From positions 1 to 44,784 of the forward strand of contig NZ_JADYTJ010000027.1 of NCBI RefSeq assembly GCF_021531075.1: 44,784 bases of DNA. The letters are read 5' to 3'. The notes under the pieces were generated by a model, which saw only the letters and a list, made by a program, of their open reading frames with translations, ran no database searches and was not told the DNA's origin. This document shows, one piece after another, positions 25,944 through 33,174 of the stretch (its first letter is position 1; every line of letters begins with the position of its first letter). This DNA comes from Bacteroides caecigallinarum. Lineage in GTDB: Bacteria > Bacteroidota > Bacteroidia > Bacteroidales > Bacteroidaceae. A program made the position numbers and the translations under genes.

Positions 25944-27161
25944 TCACGGAATCAGCAGTGACGAATCGCCGTAACTCAGGAAACGGAAATCGTGCGACAG
26001 TGCGTAGTCGTAAATCTTTCTCCAGTCGCCTTTCACGAATGCCGAAACCAGGAGCAGCAGAGTGCTTTGCGGCTGATGGAAGTTAGTTACTATACGTTTC
26101 ACTATTTTGTATTCATATCCCGGCGCTATGATAATCTGCGTACTTGTATGAAGTGCATCCAAATGATTTCTCTCCATATAGTCGAGGATATTCTGCAGAG
26201 CCTTAATAGGAGTGAGGTTTGTCTCGTTCTCGTATGGCATCCATTGTTTAACGTGCAGTTCCTCCTGCGATGCTTCAGGTTTTGACTCTAAGATTACTCC
26301 TATATAGTACAGACTTTCTATCGTTCTTACAGATGTAGTTCCTACGGCAGTGGTTTCGCCTCCATGTTTCAGAAGTTTCTCAATAGTCTGTCTGTTTACG
26401 GAGATATATTCCGTGTGCATATCGTGTCCCGCTATTTCCTCACTCTTGACCGGGCGGAAAGTTCCGGCTCCCACGTGCAGGGTAACTTCTTCCAAATCTA
26501 CACCCTTATTCCTCAGTGTGTCGAGTACTCTCTCTGTGAAATGCAGTCCGGCTGTAGGTGCGGCCACAGAACCTTTTATCTTAGAATACACAGTCTGGTA
26601 AGTCTCCTTGTCGCTTTCCTGTGTCTCGCGGTTCAGATATGGAGGGATAGGAAGTTCGCCGAACACTTCGAGGATATCAGCAAAAGTCACCTCGCTGTTA
26701 TCCCAGCTGAAGTCTATCCAGTGGCTTGTACCGTGACATTCGCCGCGAGTGGCAGTCAGTGTAAGTGGCTTGCCTTTCACTGTCATTTCCCTGTGAAGCG
26801 GATCTTCTTTCCATTTCTTCAGATTACCCACCATGCAGAGCCATGCCGAGTGTTCTGTCTGCTGGAAGTTCAGCACATAGTCGTTTGGTTTTATAGGCTC
26901 AAGACAGAATATTTCTATCAGCGCACCGGTCTCTTTTCTGAAATGCAGTCTGGCCTGAATAACCTTTGTATTGTTGAAAATCATCAGTGAGCCCGGTTCT
27001 ATATATTCCGGCAGTGAAGTGAAGACTCTTTCCTCAATTTCTCCGTGATTGTAAACCAGCAGTTTGGAACTGTCGCGCTCTTTCAGCGGGAATTTTGCTA
27101 TTCTTTCGTCCGGAAGTGGATAGTTGTAATCGCTTATTTTAATATGTTTAGTATCTTCCAT
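25944..27161 (-). CDS. queA: S-adenosylmethionine:tRNA ribosyltransferase-isomerase family protein
   Basis: This 405-residue protein belongs to the QueA family, which transfers and rearranges the ribosyl group of SAM onto preQ1 in tRNA to make epoxyqueuosine. Conserved blocks are SDYNYPLPDERIAKFPL, RDSSKLLVYN, MIFNNTKVIQARL, GSVAAPTAGLHFTERVL, VTLHVGAGTFRPV, AVGTTSVRTIESL and TNFHQPQSTLLLLVSAF. It is about 50 residues longer than classical QueA, mainly from an insertion around residues 95-150. Bacteroidetes often encode both a short QueA and this longer form, so this copy may be a paralogue with shifted specificity. It is co-directional with the nudix gene. Confidence 0.85.
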   Translation of the reverse strand: MEDTKHIKISDYNYPLPDERIAKFPLKERDSSKLLVYNHGEIEERVFTSLPEYIEPGSLMIFNNTKVIQARLHFRKETGALIEIFCLEPIKPNDYVLNFQQTEHSAWLCMVGNLKKWKEDPLHREMTVKGKPLTLTATRGECHGTSHWIDFSWDNSEVTFADILEVFGELPIPPYLNRETQESDKETYQTVYSKIKGSVAAPTAGLHFTERVLDTLRNKGVDLEEVTLHVGAGTFRPVKSEEIAGHDMHTEYISVNRQTIEKLLKHGGETTAVGTTSVRTIESLYYIGVILESKPEASQEELHVKQWMPYENETNLTPIKALQNILDYMERNHLDALHTSTQIIIAPGYEYKIVKRIVTNFHQPQSTLLLLVSAFVKGDWRKIYDYALSHDFRFLSYGDSSLLIP

Positions 27162-27187
27162 CTGTGTAGTTTCTTCAATATTTTCTG

Positions 27188-27195
27188 CAAAAGTA
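27188..27195 (-). promoter_or_regulatory. -7 element for queA
   Basis: The minus strand reads TACTTTTG, an exact TAnnTTTG match about 27-35 nt before the queA start codon. It lies 12-40 nt from the divergent promoter of the DUF2027 gene, so the two promoters overlap. Confidence 0.55.
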
Positions 27196-27203
27196 TAAAA
27201 AAC

Positions 27204-27234
27204 TTTCGTATCTGCTTAAAAGTAACTACTTTTG
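27204..27234 (+). promoter_or_regulatory. Promoter of the DUF2027-Smr gene
   Basis: TTTC (27204-27207), a 19-nt spacer and TACTTTTG (27227-27234) lie 25 nt before the start codon. Confidence 0.6.
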
Positions 27235-27258
27235 CTTGAACTATAATACTGAAACAAT

Positions 27259-28320
27259 ATGAAAATAGGAGATAAAGTACGTTTCCTCAGCGAAGTGGGA
27301 GGCGGTATAGTAAGAGGTTTTCAAGGCAAGGATACAGTCTTGGTAGAGAGTGAGGACGGTTTTGAAATACCTATGCTGATAAAGGAATGCGTGGTTATTC
27401 AGACCGATGATTATAACATCCCGTTGAAAACGACATCAAAACCTCAGCAGGCACCTGTGGAGGACGAAGAAGAGGAAGAAGATGACAGACCGATAACATA
27501 TCGTGCGCCTGAAATCAGAGGTAACGATGTGCTTAATGTATATCTGGCTTTTGTTCCGCATGATATAAAGGCTATTACAACTACCGGTTTCGATGCGTAT
27601 CTGGTGAATGACAGTAACTATTTCATTGATTATATCTATCTATCAGCAGAAGGAAAGAGTTGGACATTGAGAAGCCGTGGAACTATCAAACCTAATATGA
27701 AACAGGCCTTGGAGGAGTTTGAAAAGAAAGACCTCAACGAGATGGAACATGTGGCAGTACAGATTCTCGCATATAAGGATGACCGTACTTTCCTGCTCAA
27801 GAATGCGGTATCTACAGAAATAAGAATTGATACCGTGAACTTCTATAAGCTCCATACCTTCCAGGAAAATGATTTCTTTAACGAACCTGCATTGATTTAC
27901 GATGTGGTGAAAGACGATGAAGAAGCAAAACAGGTGTATGTTAATGCCGATGATATAAAGAACGCCATCCTTTCTAAAGGTGATGGAAACAATGTTCCTA
28001 AGAAAGTGTTGCGCAAGGAAGAGAAGAAAATCAAGAACGGAATTATCGAAATAGACCTTCATATAGATGCTCTTCTTGACGATACTACCGGTATGGGGAA
28101 TGCTGAAATGCTGAACTATCAGCTTGACGTATTCCGCAAGACTATGGAGGAATACAAGAGAAATACCGGACAGAAGATAGTGTTCATACATGGCAAGGGC
28201 GATGGCGTTCTGCGCAAGGCATTGCTTGACGAACTAAAACGTAAGTACAGGACATGTCTCAGTCAGGATGCTTCGTTCCGCGAATATGGCTATGGGGCTA
28301 CGATGGTGATAATTAAATAA
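27259..28320 (+). CDS. DUF2027 domain protein with C-terminal Smr domain
   Basis: This 353-residue protein starts with a small beta-barrel-like region ([21 protein letters not shown]), then an acidic linker (DEEEEEDD), the DUF2027 beta-sandwich (about residues 90-235; [26 protein letters not shown]) and a C-terminal Smr domain (about 265-353) with [11 protein letters not shown] and [15 protein letters not shown]. Smr domains, found in MutS2, bind or nick DNA or RNA; the HGKGxGxLR motif is intact. The N-terminal part resembles the KOW-like region that accompanies MutS2 in some proteins. No signal peptide is seen. The architecture is typical of Bacteroidetes and of unknown function. Confidence 0.85.
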   Translation: MKIGDKVRFLSEVGGGIVRGFQGKDTVLVESEDGFEIPMLIKECVVIQTDDYNIPLKTTSKPQQAPVEDEEEEEDDRPITYRAPEIRGNDVLNVYLAFVPHDIKAITTTGFDAYLVNDSNYFIDYIYLSAEGKSWTLRSRGTIKPNMKQALEEFEKKDLNEMEHVAVQILAYKDDRTFLLKNAVSTEIRIDTVNFYKLHTFQENDFFNEPALIYDVVKDDEEAKQVYVNADDIKNAILSKGDGNNVPKKVLRKEEKKIKNGIIEIDLHIDALLDDTTGMGNAEMLNYQLDVFRKTMEEYKRNTGQKIVFIHGKGDGVLRKALLDELKRKYRTCLSQDASFREYGYGATMVIIK

Positions 28321-28362
28321 TAGTTGTTAGTTCTTGGTTCTTAGTTGTTAGTATTTTAAGAA
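28321..28362. repeat. Single-arm intergenic repeat (TTAGTTGTTAG type)
   Basis: TAGTTGTTAGTTCTTGG and TTCTTAGTTGTTAG fill the gap before the thioesterase gene. They are the left-arm words of the dispersed family, without a matching right arm. Confidence 0.5.
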
Positions 28363-28379
28363 CTCGTAAAATCAAACTT

Positions 28380-28790
28380 ATGAAAACTTTAAAAGATATG
28401 CTTTCACACGACCGTTTCGCAGCTGAGGCGGGAGTGGAACTGCTCGAAGTGCGCGAAGGTTATGCCAAGGCACGTATGCTTGTTACTGATAAACACCTTA
28501 ATGGTGGAGGAGTGTGTCAGGGAGGAGCCTTGTTCACACTGGCCGACCTGTCCTTTGCGGCAGTGGCAAACAGCCGCAATCTGCTTACTCTTTCGCTGAA
28601 TGCCAATATTACTTTTCTGCGTGCTGTAAGCAGCGGATATGTATATGCCGAGGCTGTGGAGACATTCAATCATGCCAAGATACCTTTCATCGAAGTTCGT
28701 ATCACCGACGAGGAAGGTTGCCCTGTTGCTGTATTCACAAGTTCCGGCTACAGGAAAAAGACTGAACTAAATCTGGAAAGTTTGATGTAA
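28380..28790 (+). CDS. PaaI-family hotdog-fold thioesterase
   Basis: This 136-residue protein has the single hotdog fold of acyl-CoA thioesterases. It has HLNGGGVCQGGALFTLADLSFA, which matches the PaaI/YbgC-like HGG..aLaD helix motif (the usual H-G-G is V-C-Q-G-G here, with Gln before Gly-Gly), and ends VAVFTSSGYRK. It should hydrolyse an acyl- or aryl-CoA ester in the cytosol; the substrate is not predictable. Its stop codon overlaps the MATE start codon (TAATG), so the two are translationally coupled. Confidence 0.85.
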   Translation: MKTLKDMLSHDRFAAEAGVELLEVREGYAKARMLVTDKHLNGGGVCQGGALFTLADLSFAAVANSRNLLTLSLNANITFLRAVSSGYVYAEAVETFNHAKIPFIEVRITDEEGCPVAVFTSSGYRKKTELNLESLM

Positions 28791-30145
28791 TGAACAATCG
28801 TTATGAAGAAAGACTGGGTACGGACAGAATGCTGCCTTTGGTGTTCCGCATGGCGCTGCCTGCCGTAGCTGCCCAGTTTGTCAATCTGCTTTATAATATA
28901 GTTGACAGAATTTATATAGGACACATCCCCGGTATAGGAACAGAGGCTCTTGCCGGGGTAGGTGTCACTACCTCGATAGTAATACTCATATCATCGTTTT
29001 CGTCGATAGTTGGAGCCGGCGGTGCCCCGCTTGCAGCAATGGCTTTAGGTCAGGGCGACCGCGAGAGGGCAGGACGCATACTGGGAAACGGTTTTGTGAT
29101 GCTTATTCTTTTTACTGTCATCACCTCGCTGATAGCCTATATTTTTATGGAGCCTATTCTTCTGCTTACCGGAGCATCCGAAAGGACACTGCCGTTTGCC
29201 GTAGATTATCTCTCTGTCTATCTGCTTGGTACGCTTTTCGTGGAGATATCCACAGGACTTAACACATTCATAAACTCCCAGGGAAGACCTGCCATAGCAA
29301 TGTGGTCGGTAGTGATAGGGGCATTACTGAATATCATTCTCGACCCGATTTTCATTTTCACTTTCGATATGGGAGTAAAGGGAGCTGCTATAGCTACGGT
29401 TCTTTCGCAGGCCGTGAGTGCCATCTGGGTACTGCGTTTCCTTACTTCCCGTTCGGCATCTCTTCCGCTTGAACGAAGGTATATGAGGCCTAAGAAAAAA
29501 ATTGTCCTGTCTGTGGTAGCCCTTGGAGTGTCACCGTTTATTATGGCAAGCACGGAAAGCCTTGTAGGTTTCGTACTCAACGGAAGTTTGAAACATTTTG
29601 GCGATATCTATGTCAGCGCCCTTGCCATCATGCAGAGTGCCATGCAGTTTGCCAGTGTGCCGCTCGTCGGTTTTGCCCAGGGATTTATCCCGGTGGTGAG
29701 CTATAACTACGGTCATGCCAATAAAGACCGTGTGAAGCAATGTTTCAGGATAGTTGTGACGTTTATGTTCGGTTTCAACTTCTTACTGATACTTTTCATG
29801 ATACTCTGCCCTCACCTGGTAGCATCGGTATTTACGGATGATGAAGTTTTGATAGAAACTGTGTCGCATGTTATGCCTCTCTTCCTTGCCGGAATGTCCA
29901 TTTTCGGACTCCAGCGTGCATGTCAGAACATGTTTGTAGCCTTGGGACAGGCAAAGATTTCCATTTTCATAGCTTTGTTGAGAAAGGTTATCCTCCTCGT
30001 TCCTTTGGCATTGTTACTGCCTCATTTCTGGGGAGTGGAAGGTATATTCGCAGCCGAAGCCATCTCGGATGCCACCGCTGCTGTGTGCTGTACAGCTTTA
30101 TTTGCATGGCAGTTTCCAAAAATATTATCTCGGATAAAAGGATAA
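28790..30145 (+). CDS. MATE-family multidrug/cation efflux transporter
   Basis: This 451-residue inner membrane protein has about 12 hydrophobic segments. MATE features are the N-terminal PAVAAQFVNLLYNIVDRIYIGH, GVGVTTSIVILISSFSSIVGAGGAPLAAMALGQGD and, in the second half, FAQGFIPVVSYNYGHAN. These fit the DinF/NorM superfamily, which exports drugs or metabolites using Na+ or H+ gradients. It overlaps the upstream thioesterase by 1 nt. It converges with the DUF4435 gene 20 nt downstream, with no obvious terminator between them. Confidence 0.93.
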   Translation: MNNRYEERLGTDRMLPLVFRMALPAVAAQFVNLLYNIVDRIYIGHIPGIGTEALAGVGVTTSIVILISSFSSIVGAGGAPLAAMALGQGDRERAGRILGNGFVMLILFTVITSLIAYIFMEPILLLTGASERTLPFAVDYLSVYLLGTLFVEISTGLNTFINSQGRPAIAMWSVVIGALLNIILDPIFIFTFDMGVKGAAIATVLSQAVSAIWVLRFLTSRSASLPLERRYMRPKKKIVLSVVALGVSPFIMASTESLVGFVLNGSLKHFGDIYVSALAIMQSAMQFASVPLVGFAQGFIPVVSYNYGHANKDRVKQCFRIVVTFMFGFNFLLILFMILCPHLVASVFTDDEVLIETVSHVMPLFLAGMSIFGLQRACQNMFVALGQAKISIFIALLRKVILLVPLALLLPHFWGVEGIFAAEAISDATAAVCCTALFAWQFPKILSRIKG

Positions 30146-30165
30146 TTGTGGAAATCCCTACATAT

Positions 30166-31161
30166 TCAAATCCTTTTCAAAAGCTTTTCAACATCAGCGC
30201 GAATCTTTGCATAGAGCGGTGAGTTCTTGTAATTGACATTTTTGTGTATCACCACTTCTACACCAATCTGAGAACGCTGGTAGTTTGTCAGTTCGTTATG
30301 AAGTTGCAGACTGTGGAGAGCAAGATCATGGATTTGCTGTTCTCTCTCACGTCTGAGTATGGTACATACGGGAACTAGCAGACGGAGGACAACATTGTCC
30401 ATGATATGGTGTCCCTGTATGAACATGTATGTAGAGTCGGAAGTTACTCCGAGTGTAGGCAGTTCCCTTTTAAGATCTTCTATCTCACTCTTAGCCTCAG
30501 GGTGTTTACGTTCGAGGTCATGAAGCTTTTTCTCCACTTTCTTTGCCATATGTTCAAGGCTGCGTTCTGGATAGCGTGTGCTTACCTGATCAAGTTTGAC
30601 ATATGAACAGAAATCCAAAAGTGAGAATTCGGCAAGGATGTGTCTTCTGTAGAACCATACAGACCAGACGAAAAGCGGCCAAGCTATTTCGGAGTATGCC
30701 TTCATGAAAGCCGGAAAGTCTATCAGTTTATGGTCGTTCAGTGTGGCTGTTACGCATACATCGTGAAGACCTTCGGCATAGCAGTGATAGTTTTCTATGG
30801 CATAGGCATATGTCTGGAGCACGTACGGGCATTCTATCATGTAGCGTGAAGTGTTGGTGCGTCCCTGAAGGAGATAGTCGTAGTCGCTGTCCACACAGGC
30901 TATCATGTTTTCGCCAAGCTGTTTCCCAAGCTGGTTCATAAGAACGGTTTTTTTCCCTTTGGCCAGCGAACTTTGTGATGGAAGCATGACTTCGAAGTAT
31001 ACCTTGTCGTTTTCATACTCGGAGAGCAGGGCACGCCAGAACGATATGTCGTCATAGCTCTCCACGTAGGCCACAATCTTTCTCCTTGAGTGTTTGGGCT
31101 TCAGATTGTTTGCAGCACCTATATATAATGATGAAAGGTTTTCCGTAAGTCGTTTTCCCAT
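30166..31161 (-). CDS. DUF4435 (TOPRIM-like) protein, AriB-like
   Basis: This 331-residue soluble protein has IVAYVESYDDISFWRALL (Glu34 and Asp37/38) and, after a conserved spacing, IACVDSDYDYLLQG (Asp91, Asp93, Asp95). This Glu then DxD arrangement is the TOPRIM metal-binding pattern of DUF4435 proteins. The family includes AriB of the PARIS anti-phage system and relatives of OLD-type nucleases. The middle and C-terminal parts are helical and charged (EHMAKKVEKKLHDLERKHPEAKSEIEDLKRE). It is the second gene after the ATPase on the minus strand, the order seen in PARIS. Activity as a nuclease or toxin is inference; the core pair could also be a general Bacteroidales locus. Confidence 0.8.
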   Translation of the reverse strand: MGKRLTENLSSLYIGAANNLKPKHSRRKIVAYVESYDDISFWRALLSEYENDKVYFEVMLPSQSSLAKGKKTVLMNQLGKQLGENMIACVDSDYDYLLQGRTNTSRYMIECPYVLQTYAYAIENYHCYAEGLHDVCVTATLNDHKLIDFPAFMKAYSEIAWPLFVWSVWFYRRHILAEFSLLDFCSYVKLDQVSTRYPERSLEHMAKKVEKKLHDLERKHPEAKSEIEDLKRELPTLGVTSDSTYMFIQGHHIMDNVVLRLLVPVCTILRREREQQIHDLALHSLQLHNELTNYQRSQIGVEVVIHKNVNYKNSPLYAKIRADVEKLLKRI

Positions 31162-31169
31162 GTGTATGA

Positions 31170-31289
31170 GTTTTAAGTTTATAAGTTTAACTTCGTTGAC
31201 CGTTGGTTGTTAGTGTTTAAGTTTATGAGTTTTTAGTTATTAGTTGTTGAACTATTATCAACTAACTGAAAAACTTGAGAACTTAAAAA
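31170..31289. repeat. Intergenic inverted repeat between the ATPase and DUF4435 genes
   Basis: The whole gap consists of the dispersed repeat words: TTTTAAGTTTATAAGTTTAA, GGTTGTTAGTGTTTAAG, TTTTTAGTTATTAGTTG, then CAACTAACTGAAAAACTTG and GAACTTAAAAACTAATT. Several alternative hairpins are possible, for example TTTAAGTTTATGAGTTTTTAG against GAAAAACTTGAGAACTTAAA. Confidence 0.6.
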
Positions 31290-32114
31290 CTAATTAGTAG
31301 TAATGTCACTCACTTCGGTCACTGCGTCCACCCATCCGTTCATGATTAGTGCAGGAGAGTGTGTAGTCAGGATAATCTGGACGTTAGGATTAAGGCTTCT
31401 GATGAGTGTTATAAGTCTTTGTTGCCACTCTATGTGGAGTGAAATCTCCGGTTCGTCCATGAACAGCGCACAGTGTGCATTGTCCTGTACAAGTACTGTA
31501 AGGAGGATGACAAGCATCTGCTTTTCTCCTGACGATAGTTTGTAAGGAGTGAGGATGTCTCCGTCCTGTTCAAAAAGAATCTCATTGCTTCTGCGATTTA
31601 TCTTCTTTCCCGTTTCGGCAAAAAGTTCATCTATAAGGTCCTGGAACTTGGTTTTAGGTTTTGAGATTTCTGCAGCTATCATCTGTTTTTCGGGGTCACC
31701 GCTTGTCAGCAGTTCTATTATTCTGTTGCCGATGTTTACCTGATAGTCAAGATAGCGTCTTTGCAGCTGATATAGTTGCCAGTCTAATTCGGTACGGACA
31801 TCCTGGTCGCCAATCTTCTTCAGCAGTCCGAAATCGATTAACGGACGGTCGAAACTGCGGATAACGTCGAATGGTATGAAATTTGCATCTTCCGGGCTGA
31901 ACGTGAACGTCACTATGTCTTTTATTCCGTTTGTCAGTTCTATTTCATTGTTTTCGTTCAGCCTTCTCACAGAACTGTTGAGTATGGAACTTTTTCCTAT
32001 CCCGTTCACTCCACTTAGGATGTTGACGTCTTTTCTCAAATCCCATGCAATGTCTTTTCTGCCCCAAAGGCCTTTAATGACAATACGCTTTATGAACTCG
32101 GCTTGTTTCTTCAT
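31290..32114 (-). CDS. AAA/ABC-type ATPase, AriA/OLD-like
   Basis: This 274-residue ATPase has Walker A GVNGIGKS (residues 35-42), an ABC signature LSSGEKQML (193-201), Walker B ALFMDEPEISLH (Asp220, Glu221) and an H-loop TTHSPALI (His252). This is the layout of SMC/OLD/AAA_15-AAA_21 ATPases in which one chain carries both halves. The insert between Walker A and the signature (about residues 60-190) is short and helical, without a long coiled coil. There is no membrane segment. It is the first gene of a two-gene minus-strand unit with the DUF4435 gene 128 nt downstream, and has its own promoter. Function as the sensor subunit of a defence system is inferred from this pairing. Confidence 0.85.
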   Translation of the reverse strand: MKKQAEFIKRIVIKGLWGRKDIAWDLRKDVNILSGVNGIGKSSILNSSVRRLNENNEIELTNGIKDIVTFTFSPEDANFIPFDVIRSFDRPLIDFGLLKKIGDQDVRTELDWQLYQLQRRYLDYQVNIGNRIIELLTSGDPEKQMIAAEISKPKTKFQDLIDELFAETGKKINRRSNEILFEQDGDILTPYKLSSGEKQMLVILLTVLVQDNAHCALFMDEPEISLHIEWQQRLITLIRSLNPNVQIILTTHSPALIMNGWVDAVTEVSDITTN

Positions 32115-32142
32115 TTGTGTGTATTTTATCGTTCTTATCCAA

Positions 32143-32173
32143 CAAATTTAGTCATTCTCTTTGAATAAATCAA
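32143..32173 (-). promoter_or_regulatory. Promoter of the ATPase-DUF4435 unit
   Basis: On the minus strand TTGA (32170-32173), a 19-nt spacer and TAAATTTG (32143-32150) lie about 30 nt before the ATPase start. It is divergent from the EamA promoter. Confidence 0.6.
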
Positions 32174-32203
32174 CCACAGGCGGTCAAATTTTCAAATATC
32201 TTG

Positions 32204-32211
32204 TAACTTTG
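32204..32211 (+). promoter_or_regulatory. -7 element for the EamA gene
   Basis: TAACTTTG followed by CAGCGATT fits TAnnTTTG, 29 nt before the start codon. No good -33 element is seen. Confidence 0.5.
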
Positions 32212-32240
32212 CAGCGATTATAAACTTAAGGTATAAAGAA

Positions 32241-33161
32241 ATGAAAAGTTCTAATTTCAAGGCTCATCTGGCATTGCTGTTTGCAGCCAGTATGTGGGGA
32301 CTCATGGCACCTGTAGGTAAGGCCGCTATGGATGCCGGTATTTCGGGACTGGCACTTGCCAATATGCGTATGATAGGCGGTGCGTTGTGCTTCTGGATAA
32401 CATCATTGTTTGTCAAGAAAGAGGATGTTCCGCCTCGCGACCTTATGCTCCTTTTTTTTGCGTCAATGCTTGGTATCGTATGTAATCAGGGATGCTATAC
32501 TTTCGGGTTATCGCTCACTTCTCCTGTCGATGCTTCCATTATGACTACTACCATGCCTATCGTGACAATGATACTGGCTGCCGTATTCCTGAAAGAGCCT
32601 GTGACACCACTTAAGGTTGGTGGTATTCTTTTAGGTTCTGTTGGTGCTCTTGCGCTTATTCTCAGCAATACCGGCGGTAGCGAAAAAGAGGGAAGTGTGT
32701 TGGGCGATGTGCTGTGTGTCACTGCTCAAATCAGCTTTGCGTGTTATCTTACGATTTTCAAGAAACTTATAGCACGATATAGCGTATTCACTCTGATGAA
32801 ATGGATGTTCAGCTATGCAGCTATATGTTTCATCCCGTTCTCTTACAGGGATTTCTCGGAGATGCAGTTTGTAGAGATACCGATGGAAGTATGGATGCAG
32901 GTGGGATATGTAATACTGTTCGGAACATATTTTGCATATATACTGATGCTTGTAGGTCAGAAAACGCTTCGTCCTACAGTTGTCAGCATGTATAACTATA
33001 TGCAACCTGTAGTCGGTTCTAGCGTAGCAATACTTATGGGTATGTCATCGTTCGGATGGGTAAAGGCTATTGCGGCGGTTTCAATTTTTGCAGGTGTGTA
33101 TCTTGTCACCCAGAGTAAGTCGCGTGCCGATATGCTAAAGGAAAAGTCTACGTCAAAATAA
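32241..33161 (+). CDS. EamA-family (DMT superfamily) transporter
   Basis: This 306-residue inner membrane protein has ten hydrophobic segments in two EamA repeats. The first repeat has FAASMWGLMAPVGKAAMDAG (the family's (W/S)G...P..K motif) and VDASIMTTTMPIVTMILAAVFLKEPVTPLKVGGILLG. The second has ARYSVFTLMKWMFSYAA and MYNYMQPVVGSSVAILMGMSSFGWVKAIAAVSIFAGVYLVT. The family exports or imports metabolites such as amino acids; the substrate is unknown. The helicase gene follows after 13 nt, so they are likely one transcript. Confidence 0.93.
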   Translation: MKSSNFKAHLALLFAASMWGLMAPVGKAAMDAGISGLALANMRMIGGALCFWITSLFVKKEDVPPRDLMLLFFASMLGIVCNQGCYTFGLSLTSPVDASIMTTTMPIVTMILAAVFLKEPVTPLKVGGILLGSVGALALILSNTGGSEKEGSVLGDVLCVTAQISFACYLTIFKKLIARYSVFTLMKWMFSYAAICFIPFSYRDFSEMQFVEIPMEVWMQVGYVILFGTYFAYILMLVGQKTLRPTVVSMYNYMQPVVGSSVAILMGMSSFGWVKAIAAVSIFAGVYLVTQSKSRADMLKEKSTSK

Positions 33162-33174
33162 TCAGAATCTGTTA

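Noticed and set aside
25800-26760. The shared peptide ATRGECH in the nudix protein and in QueA, suggesting duplication
   Set aside because: The surrounding residues and codons differ and the two folds are unrelated; chance similarity is the simpler reading.
30146-30165. A terminator between the converging MATE and DUF4435 genes
   Set aside because: Only a weak AAAAGGA/TCCTTTT pairing that extends into coding sequence is seen; not enough to call.
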